Assembly: GCA_050011535.1 (NCBI GenBank)
Contig: JBEKIX010000003.1
Span: forward strand, 98,055-162,054
Length of the DNA stretch: 64,000 nt
Source: JAFNAG01 sp050011535
GTDB lineage: Bacteria; Acidobacteriota; UBA6911
Direction: 5' to 3'
Part shown: positions 9,123-16,755 of the stretch, piece after piece
Layout of the letters: each line of letters begins with the position of its first letter
Numbering within the stretch: the first letter of the stretch is position 1
Notes under the pieces: model-generated
Databases searched by the model: none
Seen by the model: the letters and a program-made list of their open reading frames with translations, nothing else
What the model was told of the DNA's origin: nothing
Program-made: the position numbers and the translations under genes

Positions 9123-9626
9123 TCAGACCATCACCTTGCCATTCAATCCATTGAACCATCGGACCGTCCCTCCACCTGTTTCGCCACACCGCACCGCCCT
9201 CACCATCTTAGTCTGGCTGTTTACGCTCAGATCCACTCCATGTGCGGCTCCTCGGGCATCCAGGATGAGATGAGGGACACCCTGAATCGGCACGTTCAGG
9301 TAAATGGCATCCAGCGGCCACGCCGGATTAACACCATCCAGACTGGCGCTGAGGTCGCACAAGGAGATCAGGCCCACAATCGTTTCCCCGGCAGCTTGGT
9401 TGGACATCTCCTGAATGATTCTCCGCGCGTTGCCGAGTGGATAGAGCGGCGCGTTTGCCCCCCATTGCATGGGGACATGTCCCCCGAGCATGGCTCCACT
9501 GCTCATCAGAAAGGTGATTGCCATGCAGCTGTCCACGTGGGGGAAAAACAATTCATCCGTTGCATTGACACGCAACACGCAGGGCCCTCCCGCCGCCGGT
9601 TCGCGACAGAGTTTTCTTTGCGGCAT
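9123..9626 (-). CDS. CheD-like putative glutamine deamidase, orphan within the T6SS operon
   Basis: 167 residues from ATG 9626, preceded by a strong AAGGAGGAGTGAT. I recognise the CheD fold by eye. DSCMAI places Cys34 at the CheD catalytic cysteine (GSCVAV). GGHVPMQ places His50 sixteen residues later, against seventeen in Thermotoga CheD. APLYPLGNARRIIQEM matches the helix after the catalytic histidine. The end, GETGGGTVRW to NGKVMV, matches CheD's EDTGGNRARSVEYN...GKLLV. CheD deamidates receptor glutamines and binds CheC, but no MCP or CheC gene is nearby. The gene sits 117 bases after tssM and 6 bases before the PKMT-like gene. The conserved Thr of CheD is not obvious. Fold is likely; substrate and activity are unknown. 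Confidence 0.65.
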   Translation of the reverse strand: MPQRKLCREPAAGGPCVLRVNATDELFFPHVDSCMAITFLMSSGAMLGGHVPMQWGANAPLYPLGNARRIIQEMSNQAAGETIVGLISLCDLSASLDGVNPAWPLDAIYLNVPIQGVPHLILDARGAAHGVDLSVNSQTKMVRAVRCGETGGGTVRWFNGLNGKVMV

Positions 9627-9743
9627 ATCACTCCTCCTTCTCTGCCATTCCAATATCCAGAGACTCGCCTGGCGGTTGGGTCGCTTTGCCGTCGGGCATC
9701 ACAGAGCGGGAGTTCACCTACCGGGTGCCGGGTCTCGCAGCGC

Positions 9744-12700
9744 TTACCGCGTCGCCAGTGGCACGCAGTGCAATCCGTTCAGAAATTCCTTCTGGAAGAC
9801 GGGAGCGGCAGATCCCATGTTCACAACGAAGCGGTACACGAGTTCCTTGCCGCCCACCATCACCGGCCGGCCTTCCCTGCCCTGCCGCACGACCCACTCC
9901 AGCAGATATCCATTGCCCGCCGGGCTCCAGCGGTCGGCATCGGCAAAGAATCGGAACAATGACCACAACCCATCGCGGTTCTGGAACTCGAAGTCCGATC
10001 CCCCGGAGAGCTTCGCGCTGATCCGCACGTTGCGCGTACTACTTCCGGGCCAAGTGTACTGCCGTTGAGCGCCCTGGCCCAGTCCCTTGGTTGTTTGTCC
10101 GTCGATAGTCACGGTCATGTCGCTGATCTGATCCGAAGCTTGCGGCGTCAAGGTAAAGCGCAGGCCGGGGTCCTTTTCGCCTCCCGGGTACAGTGCCTCG
10201 GAGAAGCGCGCGGCTTGGTTGAAAAAGGCAACGAACGCAGGTGCCAATGGAATGCCTCCTGCGGAGTTGGGCACATACTGTGTGCCTTGTTTTTGGAACA
10301 GGTTCTGAAGCGACTCGTCGTAGAAGGACCAGAGTTTGCCTTCACCCGGACGGAAAATGGCGTTGAGTTCCTGCAGGCTGGCTTCCGCGGTGGCGGCTGA
10401 ATTGAATGGGAACTTGTTGGCGAGCCCGGCGAAGGCCGCGCAGAACTGCCGGGCCTTGGCGTTGATCTCACCCACTCCCATGCCCCTGGTGAGCGCATCG
10501 GCGAACTCGATCGGCGCCTCCAGGAGTCTGGTTGTGATCGCTTCCAGGTGAGCTTCGGGGTCGATCTTGAAAGTGTATCCCATCTTCTTCACGACGTTGC
10601 GCGCGTTGTCGGCGCTCTGCCGTGCTGGCAGGGCGCGATTGGGATCCGGCAGTCCGGGAATATCAGCCAGCTGGCTAATGGCCGTTTGCAATGATGCCAG
10701 CGATCCCATGTACTCCTGGTTTGTTGGCCACACGTATTGCACCGTGGTCGCAGGCGGCGGCACCACTTTCTGCACCGCGTCAAAAACTTCCGTCACCCGC
10801 GGCGAATTCACCGCTGTGTTTTGTGTCACTACCCAAAAGAGCGCCATGAGCGGCGTCCCGGCGCCGGACAGGGTGTTCAGCTTCTTCGCGGCATCCTGCA
10901 GGTTGCTGTAGCGGACGACCGCGCTGTTGCGCATGAACTCGCTCCACCTGGCGATGTAATCCGACGTGTAGCGGTTGCGCAGTCCTTCTTCGAGCTTGGC
11001 CGCATCCGGCTTGGCAGCGCCGTAATCGCCCAGCACCCAGCGCTCGCCGCTGAAGAATTTGTCTACCTTGGCCAGGTTCTCTTGCATGGCTGCCCAACCA
11101 GCCTTGGTGAAAACTCCCGGGACGTCACGGTTGTTGATCACCACCTCCGCCGAGCCGGGGAACTGCTCGTTGAAGTTGATCTTCTTAGCGCGACGCGATG
11201 CATCCGAGAGCATGAATTGGTAGATCTGGTCGATGCCCGAGAACTTCGACAAGTGGTTCCGCGCCCGCTCGATGGCAGCCGGGTCGTTTTTTTCGCCGAA
11301 CGGATTCGCGCGCGCGAGATCCTCCGCATAAAAATTGAACTGCTTCACGGCCAGCGGCGAGATGCTGTCCACCTGGCGACCTGCGGACCACCGGCTCGCC
11401 AGCACGGGGGAGAGCCAGGAGGAACTGCGCTTCCATTCTGAAGTTGTGATGAGATAAGCCTTGAGAGTGTCATAGGTCGTGCCATAGTCGGCGGTCGGCG
11501 CCGGCGGCACGGCAAGCCGCTGCAGCGAGGCGAGCAGGCTTTCCTGCGTCTGGGCGAAAAGCAACTGATGAAAGCGCGCATAATAGATCCGCCGCACACC
11601 CGGATAGAGATCGCCGCCGCTGTAGAGAAACCAGCGGAGACCGAGCGGCGCACCGTGTTCTTGGTAGTCGGTCAGCTTTACCAGCACCTGCCGAAGTGCA
11701 TCGAGCTTCTGCAGCGCCTCCACGCTGGGCAGGCTCATGCCGCCGGCCTCGCTCGCCGGAATCCCCTGCGCCGCGTTCAGCACCTCCTTCTCGAGCGCGC
11801 GATTACCGAAGAACGAGATTGTGAAACCGACGGCGAACACCAGGAATAACGCCGCCGCTGCCGCTAAAAGAGTGCGCTGCAACGTGCTCGCCTTGGTACT
11901 GCTGCCGCTGGCGCCCAGCGCGGTCTCGTCCCGCTGAATCACCTCGGCGAAGAGTTGGCTCAGGAAGAGCCACTGCGGCACCTTATGTGCGCCCGCCGCG
12001 GTCGGCGCCGAGGGAGCCTGAGCTGCCGGAGGCGTCGCACCCACATGGAAGATCGCTGTTGCCCCCGCTGCTGCTTCAAACGGGGAACGCTGCGATGCCG
12101 CAGGCCGCGCGGCTGCCACTGGTGTGTCCTGCACCGTCACGGGGCGCACGCCTGAGAAATAGAAACCGCGCAGGAACGGGCTGGCGCGCAACTGGCTCGG
12201 TCGGCAGAGATCCACCAAAAACTGCACCAGACCATGGTGGAGCTTGCGGAACTCGCGCGGAAATTCATAGGCGCCCGGGATCTTCTCCAGAGCGTTCTCC
12301 CGCGGCAGGAAGGTGAGCCGATGGTCTGCCAGCGAATGGAAGATGGCGTCGAACGCAGCGCCCAGCCGCCTGCTTTCTTCCTCAGCATAGACACCGCTCG
12401 TGCTCTGCACGGGCAACGGCAACGTCGCGCCCAGCACCTGCACCGCTTCCTCGGCAGTCAGGTTGTGGACGAACTCCTCGAAGAAAGCCACGCGATTCAT
12501 CTTGGTGAACAGCACGTACACCGGGTAGCTGATACCGAACTGCTGCGAAACTTCGCCCAGCCGCGCCTGCAGATTCTTGGCCGCGGCCGCCAGAGCGTCC
12601 GCGGACCCGGGTCGCGTAAAGGTCTCGGCATCGAAGCACAACAGGGCAGCGCGCGGCGCTTGCCCGGCCCGCATCGCTGAGCGCAGCCGGCCGGGTCGCA

Positions 12701-13229
12701 GCCTCTGCAACAGCCGCATCCAGCGTCCGGGCTCCGACAACAGTTTGCTTCCGGCCTCTACAAATATCATGCCGCGCGCAAACCAGATGTTCGCGAGTCG
12801 CGTCGGCACAACGTGGGTGTCCTGGTAAACACTTCCCGCCAGTAGCTCTGAGTCCAGGCCGGAATGCAGGATCGTACTGGTTTTCGTCGATCCGGCCTCG
12901 CCGATTACGAACACCAGCGGCAGATTTGCCAGTTTCGCTCCCCGGGCGAGGTTCGACGCCGCCAGACGGCTTTCGGCTTCGCGCACGAGCTCATCGATCT
13001 CATTGTCATTCTCCACGGGGCCGGCGCTCCCGCCCGCCGCGCTCGCGGAGCTCCCCCGAGTTTTGTTCCAGAACCAGAGGAACAGTGTGGTGGCGCCGAT
13101 GCCCAGCACAGCAAGGACTGCGAACAGGATATAAAAGCGACCGGTATCGAGGTGCAGCACACGGCCCATCACCCATGCCAGCATTAGATACCCGACCAGG
13201 GCGGCGCCTGCTGCCCATTGGATTTTCAT
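9744..13229 (-). CDS. tssM: T6SS membrane-complex protein TssM (IcmF)
   Basis: 1161 residues. Two N-terminal spans (ALVGYLMLAWVMG and FYILFAVLAVLGIGATTLFLWFW) precede a cytoplasmic NTPase-like domain. A third span (LLAAAAALFLVFAVGFTISFF, ~460) leads to a large periplasmic part. The P-loop reads GEAGSTKTS, with Thr where Walker A normally has Gly, so nucleotide binding may be altered. TssM spans the envelope with TssL and, in Proteobacteria, docks on the lipoprotein TssJ. It begins 12 bases after tssL in the same operon. Confidence 0.96.
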   Translation of the reverse strand: MKIQWAAGAALVGYLMLAWVMGRVLHLDTGRFYILFAVLAVLGIGATTLFLWFWNKTRGSSASAAGGSAGPVENDNEIDELVREAESRLAASNLARGAKLANLPLVFVIGEAGSTKTSTILHSGLDSELLAGSVYQDTHVVPTRLANIWFARGMIFVEAGSKLLSEPGRWMRLLQRLRPGRLRSAMRAGQAPRAALLCFDAETFTRPGSADALAAAAKNLQARLGEVSQQFGISYPVYVLFTKMNRVAFFEEFVHNLTAEEAVQVLGATLPLPVQSTSGVYAEEESRRLGAAFDAIFHSLADHRLTFLPRENALEKIPGAYEFPREFRKLHHGLVQFLVDLCRPSQLRASPFLRGFYFSGVRPVTVQDTPVAAARPAASQRSPFEAAAGATAIFHVGATPPAAQAPSAPTAAGAHKVPQWLFLSQLFAEVIQRDETALGASGSSTKASTLQRTLLAAAAALFLVFAVGFTISFFGNRALEKEVLNAAQGIPASEAGGMSLPSVEALQKLDALRQVLVKLTDYQEHGAPLGLRWFLYSGGDLYPGVRRIYYARFHQLLFAQTQESLLASLQRLAVPPAPTADYGTTYDTLKAYLITTSEWKRSSSWLSPVLASRWSAGRQVDSISPLAVKQFNFYAEDLARANPFGEKNDPAAIERARNHLSKFSGIDQIYQFMLSDASRRAKKINFNEQFPGSAEVVINNRDVPGVFTKAGWAAMQENLAKVDKFFSGERWVLGDYGAAKPDAAKLEEGLRNRYTSDYIARWSEFMRNSAVVRYSNLQDAAKKLNTLSGAGTPLMALFWVVTQNTAVNSPRVTEVFDAVQKVVPPPATTVQYVWPTNQEYMGSLASLQTAISQLADIPGLPDPNRALPARQSADNARNVVKKMGYTFKIDPEAHLEAITTRLLEAPIEFADALTRGMGVGEINAKARQFCAAFAGLANKFPFNSAATAEASLQELNAIFRPGEGKLWSFYDESLQNLFQKQGTQYVPNSAGGIPLAPAFVAFFNQAARFSEALYPGGEKDPGLRFTLTPQASDQISDMTVTIDGQTTKGLGQGAQRQYTWPGSSTRNVRISAKLSGGSDFEFQNRDGLWSLFRFFADADRWSPAGNGYLLEWVVRQGREGRPVMVGGKELVYRFVVNMGSAAPVFQKEFLNGLHCVPLATR

Positions 13230-13241
13230 GGCGGCGTCTCC

Positions 13242-13955
13242 TTATAGCTTTCCAGCGAAATCGCCCAGGCTGGACACTCCGGAGCCGAGGATCACTTTGT
13301 AGATAATAAATAGGATCACGGCAAAAACGAAACAGGCAGCCGCGACCATTCCGACTTTCTTGACCCACGGATCAGCCCCTGACTTGCGCGGCGTTTCCTG
13401 CGGCAGCGCCCATGCCGGGGAGAGCGCTCCGCTGTCGCCGCGAATGCGCCGGATCTTGTCGGCCGTGGCATCGGCGATCGCCCGCAATTCGCCACGCCCG
13501 CCGAGGCTGTAGCGGCCTGCGAAGCCCAGCAGGAGGCACAACAGGTGCACTTCCAGAAGATCGGCCAAGTCCTGTGAATCGCTCTTTCCCAGCAGTTCCT
13601 GCAGGTTCTTGAAGAAGATCTCGCCCGCCACGTGATGCCCGAAGAGTTCCTCCTGCAGCGGCCGTCGCGGCCAATCTGCAAAGATGGGCAGGCGCAGGTT
13701 GAGCACGGACTCGTCCACGAACGCCACTCCGGCAAAAATCGCGAGCTTGATGTCCTCGGCATTGTATCCCTGGCTGCGGGCCTGCTGCTCCGCAGTCCTG
13801 ATGGCTTCGATAACTTGCCTGCGGAACGCCGCCGGGTCCGAAACGGCCTGGCGGCCTGAGCGCAACCGCTCGCTGACCGTCAGGATCTCTTGAAAAACAA
13901 GGGCAAGGTTCTCGTGCCGCCGGAGCGGCGCGGGAGACCCGGGATTGGGTGTCAT
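13242..13955 (-). CDS. tssL: T6SS membrane-complex protein TssL (DotU family)
   Basis: 237 residues. The DotU cytoplasmic domain is recognised by LALVFQEILTVSERLRSG, AEDIKLAIFAGVAFVDESVLN and the LEVHLLCLLLGFAGRYSLGGRGEL core. It ends with one membrane anchor (VGMVAAACFVFAVILFIIYKVI) and a short tail. There is no C-terminal OmpA-like peptidoglycan-binding extension. TssL joins TssM in the inner membrane and contacts TssK and TssE of the baseplate. It starts 15 bases after tssK1. Confidence 0.95.
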   Translation of the reverse strand: MTPNPGSPAPLRRHENLALVFQEILTVSERLRSGRQAVSDPAAFRRQVIEAIRTAEQQARSQGYNAEDIKLAIFAGVAFVDESVLNLRLPIFADWPRRPLQEELFGHHVAGEIFFKNLQELLGKSDSQDLADLLEVHLLCLLLGFAGRYSLGGRGELRAIADATADKIRRIRGDSGALSPAWALPQETPRKSGADPWVKKVGMVAAACFVFAVILFIIYKVILGSGVSSLGDFAGKL

Positions 13956-13970
13956 CGCAGAATCTCCTGA

Positions 13971-15323
13971 TCAGGATTCGAGGATAATCAGCAATTCGAG
14001 TTCGGGATCCGGCAACTCGCCGGGAACATAGACGCCTACCTGCCGCGTCTGCACGATGTGGTCCCAGCACGGGCCGGAACGGCTGATGCTGAAGTACTGG
14101 GCATCCACTCGCGTTGCAAGCGCAGCGGGCGGAGTGGGCAAGTGCGTCAGTGCCATGCCGGGCAGGGCCCTTTCGACCAGCTTCGGAATGAAGAGCCTGG
14201 AGCAGACCTTCACCAGTTGAGGCGTTTTGGCAATGAGCTCGACCTCGCCCGTGGCGCTGCGAATCGAAAAAACCCAGCGTGCACGGTCAAGGCAGCGCTG
14301 GTCGGCAATCTCACCATCGTAGTAATAATTTGCCGATTTCTTGAGCGGTATTGAGACCACGTTCGTCGGCGCCACCGTCTCCAGATGCATACGGATGTAA
14401 TGGTCCAGCTCTCCGAAACAGCCGTCCAGGTTGCGATGATCGTAAAGCGGCAGGTCGCGTGGATGCGACTCGATCGCGAAGGTGCATAGTGCGCCGGCTA
14501 GGCGCAGCATCTGCACGAACAAACGCTCGGGATGCACATGCCGGCTGGCGTACATCTCACGCAACGGGGCCAGGGCCGAATTCACGGTGTGGAGGAGCCA
14601 GAACTGCGCAATATCCCGCGTCGAGTACTCGGCCCAGCTTCGTCCGGGTACGGCGCTGCCGGTGGAGAGAGCCACGCTCTTTTCATCGAGGATCTCTATC
14701 AACCGCTTGAGAAGGAGGGTTAGCCTGTCGCTCGCGGCGATCGTCATCGAAGGCGGGATATATTCCGGATCGAAAACAAAATGGCCTGTGCCATCGCGCA
14801 TGATGCGCACAACCGGCATCGCAAGAATGCCCTCCGCCGCCTCGAAGTCTAGCAACAGGGAAAAATTCTTGCGGCCTACCAGTATCGGCTTCTCATCGCG
14901 GCCGGTGGTTTCGTCTGCGACGGGCTGCAACTCAGCGATATATCGTACCCCGCCGCACTCGCCTGGGGAATCGACGCAATTCACACCATTGGGTTTGCGC
15001 TCTGGAATGGCCAGCAGGACCACAACCTTGTCACGCGCCGGCGGAAAGAGATCCGCGATACTCCGCACTGGCGGCAGTGGGTCGCAGTCCGGCATCTGAA
15101 ACGGCAGACCATCGGGAAGGATGCCGCGCGCGTGCAGGAGCGACAGTGTGCCGTTGCGCAGGGCTTCACCATCCAGCCCGCAGCCGATGAAACCATACGG
15201 CTCGAACCACAGGGCCGAAGACGCAAATTGGATGGAATCTTCAAAATATCGGCTCTGCACCTGGAAGTGATGCGGGGCCAAGTACATGCCTTCGGACCAG
15301 ACAACCCTTGATAGGTGTTTCAT
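13971..15323 (-). CDS. tssK: T6SS baseplate adaptor TssK, copy 1
   Basis: 450 residues from ATG 15323, whose MKHLSRVVWSEGMYLAPHHFQ aligns with the start of the second copy at 19594. In-frame starts upstream to 15368 have no better ribosome site. TssK features: WSEGMYLAPHHFQVQ at the N-terminus, GILPDGLPFQMPDCDPLPP, a conserved AQFWLLHTVNSALAPL segment and the C-terminal YFSISRSGPCWDHI and VGVYVPGELPDPELELL. TssK trimers connect the baseplate (TssEFG) to TssL-TssM. This copy leads the tssL-tssM operon. Confidence 0.94.
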   Translation of the reverse strand: MKHLSRVVWSEGMYLAPHHFQVQSRYFEDSIQFASSALWFEPYGFIGCGLDGEALRNGTLSLLHARGILPDGLPFQMPDCDPLPPVRSIADLFPPARDKVVVLLAIPERKPNGVNCVDSPGECGGVRYIAELQPVADETTGRDEKPILVGRKNFSLLLDFEAAEGILAMPVVRIMRDGTGHFVFDPEYIPPSMTIAASDRLTLLLKRLIEILDEKSVALSTGSAVPGRSWAEYSTRDIAQFWLLHTVNSALAPLREMYASRHVHPERLFVQMLRLAGALCTFAIESHPRDLPLYDHRNLDGCFGELDHYIRMHLETVAPTNVVSIPLKKSANYYYDGEIADQRCLDRARWVFSIRSATGEVELIAKTPQLVKVCSRLFIPKLVERALPGMALTHLPTPPAALATRVDAQYFSISRSGPCWDHIVQTRQVGVYVPGELPDPELELLIILES

Positions 15324-15449
15324 GATCTTCATCCGCTGGGAGCATAGATACCCCTTCAGCATCCGCACCGATCCACCATGCGATCGAACTCTTCGGGTGA
15401 GAGATTACTCCACACCGGCGCCGCGATGCCAGTCTATTCTGCATGATTG

Positions 15450-15465
15450 ATCGGCAGTTGCCGAT
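15450..15465. promoter_or_regulatory. Perfect inverted repeat between tssK1 and the GEFTR-repeat gene
   Basis: ATCGGCA-GT-TGCCGAT has two perfect 7-base arms in the 167-base divergent region, 25 bases before the ATG at 15491. It could be an operator for a dimeric regulator controlling both directions, or a leader hairpin. Confidence 0.4.
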
Positions 15466-15490
15466 GTGAGATCATAGGCAGGGAGCGCGC

Positions 15491-16741
15491 ATGGGTTTCG
15501 ATGATCAATACGAGCTTCTAGATCTCATCGAAGACGAGCAGACAAAGACCTTTAACGCCCGCGAGATCGCAACGGGGCGGAAGCTCAGTGTCTTCCTGTT
15601 CGTTGGCGAGCATGCCCGCATGCAGGCGGAGCTGATCAGACAACTGCGCGCCGCCGACCGCCGCGAATTTCCCGAACTGATCGAAGTCGGTGAGAATCAG
15701 GGGACTCCTTACGTGATAACCCTGCCGCTTAGCGGATTTGCGGAGCTCAGGATGCGAGTTGCGGGCCGCAAAGCCGCGCGGCCGGCAGTTGCCCACAGAC
15801 ACGAGAATTTCACCAAAGCAGGGGTGTGGCATGTCCCCCCGGTTTCACCTCCCGCGTCAGCCCACCCGCCGCAACCCCCGGCTGACAGGACTGAAAGAGT
15901 ACCAACTGCAGCGCCACAGGCGCCTCTGGATCAGCTCAGAGAATCTCCACAAACGCCCAAGCCCATCCCCGGTGAGTTTACGCGGATGTTCCAGACCCCC
16001 GCAGCGCCGACGGACGAAACGACGCAAGTTCCCCCTCCGCCTTCTCCGCAGGAACAGCCCGGGTCCACGCGACCGCCATCCGCGCCTGAATCCGGAGAAT
16101 TCACACGAATGTTTCAGACGCCCGCGGCGCCCATGGGCGAGCCGAAGCGCCCGGCCGCTCCGCCCGCCGCCGCAGTTGAAGCTGTGCCAGCGGGAGCGCC
16201 TGAGCCGGCCACCGGCGAGTTTACACGGTTTTTTCAATCGGCGCCGCCGCCGTCACGAGGACCGGCATCCGTACCTGAGCGATCCGGTGGCCCCGGGGAA
16301 TTGACGCGTATCCTTGCGGGCGCCGAAGTGCCGCCGGCTCCGCCTCAGTCACCGCAGGGCACAGCTGGAGAGTTTACCCGCTTTTTCGACTCGCCGACTC
16401 CGCCCGTAGCGCATCCACAGACGCCCTCGGCCGGGGCGGATTCTTCGCCTCCGCCTAAGGCATACAACGCGCCTCCCGGTGAATTCACGCAGGTTTTTGG
16501 CGGGGCCACGATGCCTGAGGCCCAAGTTCCGGTTGCTGCTTCCACGCGGCCGGATCCAAGGACTCCGGGCGAGTACACCCGCAGCTTCGGCGCTCAGCCT
16601 CTTCCCCAGGCACCGCCTCCTTCGCCGGCACCCGCATCGGCCCCGGCCCGACGGGTCTCCAACCTGCCTCTCGTGTTAATCGTTGTGGCCGTGGTCATAC
16701 TCACGGTTCTTGCCGTTCTGCTGATCACTGTGAGCAAGTAA
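15491..16741 (+). CDS. Kinase-N-lobe-like, Pro-rich membrane protein with seven GEFTR repeats
   Basis: 416 residues. Residues ~6-90 look like only the N-lobe of a Ser/Thr kinase (QYELLDLIEDEQ..., EIATGRKLSVFLF, then ELIEVGENQGTPYVITLPL at the hinge). The glycine loop and catalytic lobe are absent, so it should be inactive. A long Pro/Ala-rich region carries seven copies of GE(F/L/Y)T(R/Q)xx, at 161, 202, 242, 269, 293, 330 and 360; the threonine is invariant. It ends in one span (~391-412, LPLVLIVVAVVILTVLAVLL) with a three-residue tail, so almost all of it is cytoplasmic. It is divergent from tssK1 and 14 bases upstream of MTase B. I propose a phospho-threonine scaffold; other roles are possible. 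Confidence 0.75.
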   Translation: MGFDDQYELLDLIEDEQTKTFNAREIATGRKLSVFLFVGEHARMQAELIRQLRAADRREFPELIEVGENQGTPYVITLPLSGFAELRMRVAGRKAARPAVAHRHENFTKAGVWHVPPVSPPASAHPPQPPADRTERVPTAAPQAPLDQLRESPQTPKPIPGEFTRMFQTPAAPTDETTQVPPPPSPQEQPGSTRPPSAPESGEFTRMFQTPAAPMGEPKRPAAPPAAAVEAVPAGAPEPATGEFTRFFQSAPPPSRGPASVPERSGGPGELTRILAGAEVPPAPPQSPQGTAGEFTRFFDSPTPPVAHPQTPSAGADSSPPPKAYNAPPGEFTQVFGGATMPEAQVPVAASTRPDPRTPGEYTRSFGAQPLPQAPPPSPAPASAPARRVSNLPLVLIVVAVVILTVLAVLLITVSK

Positions 16742-16755
16742 GCAGGAGCGCGCTC

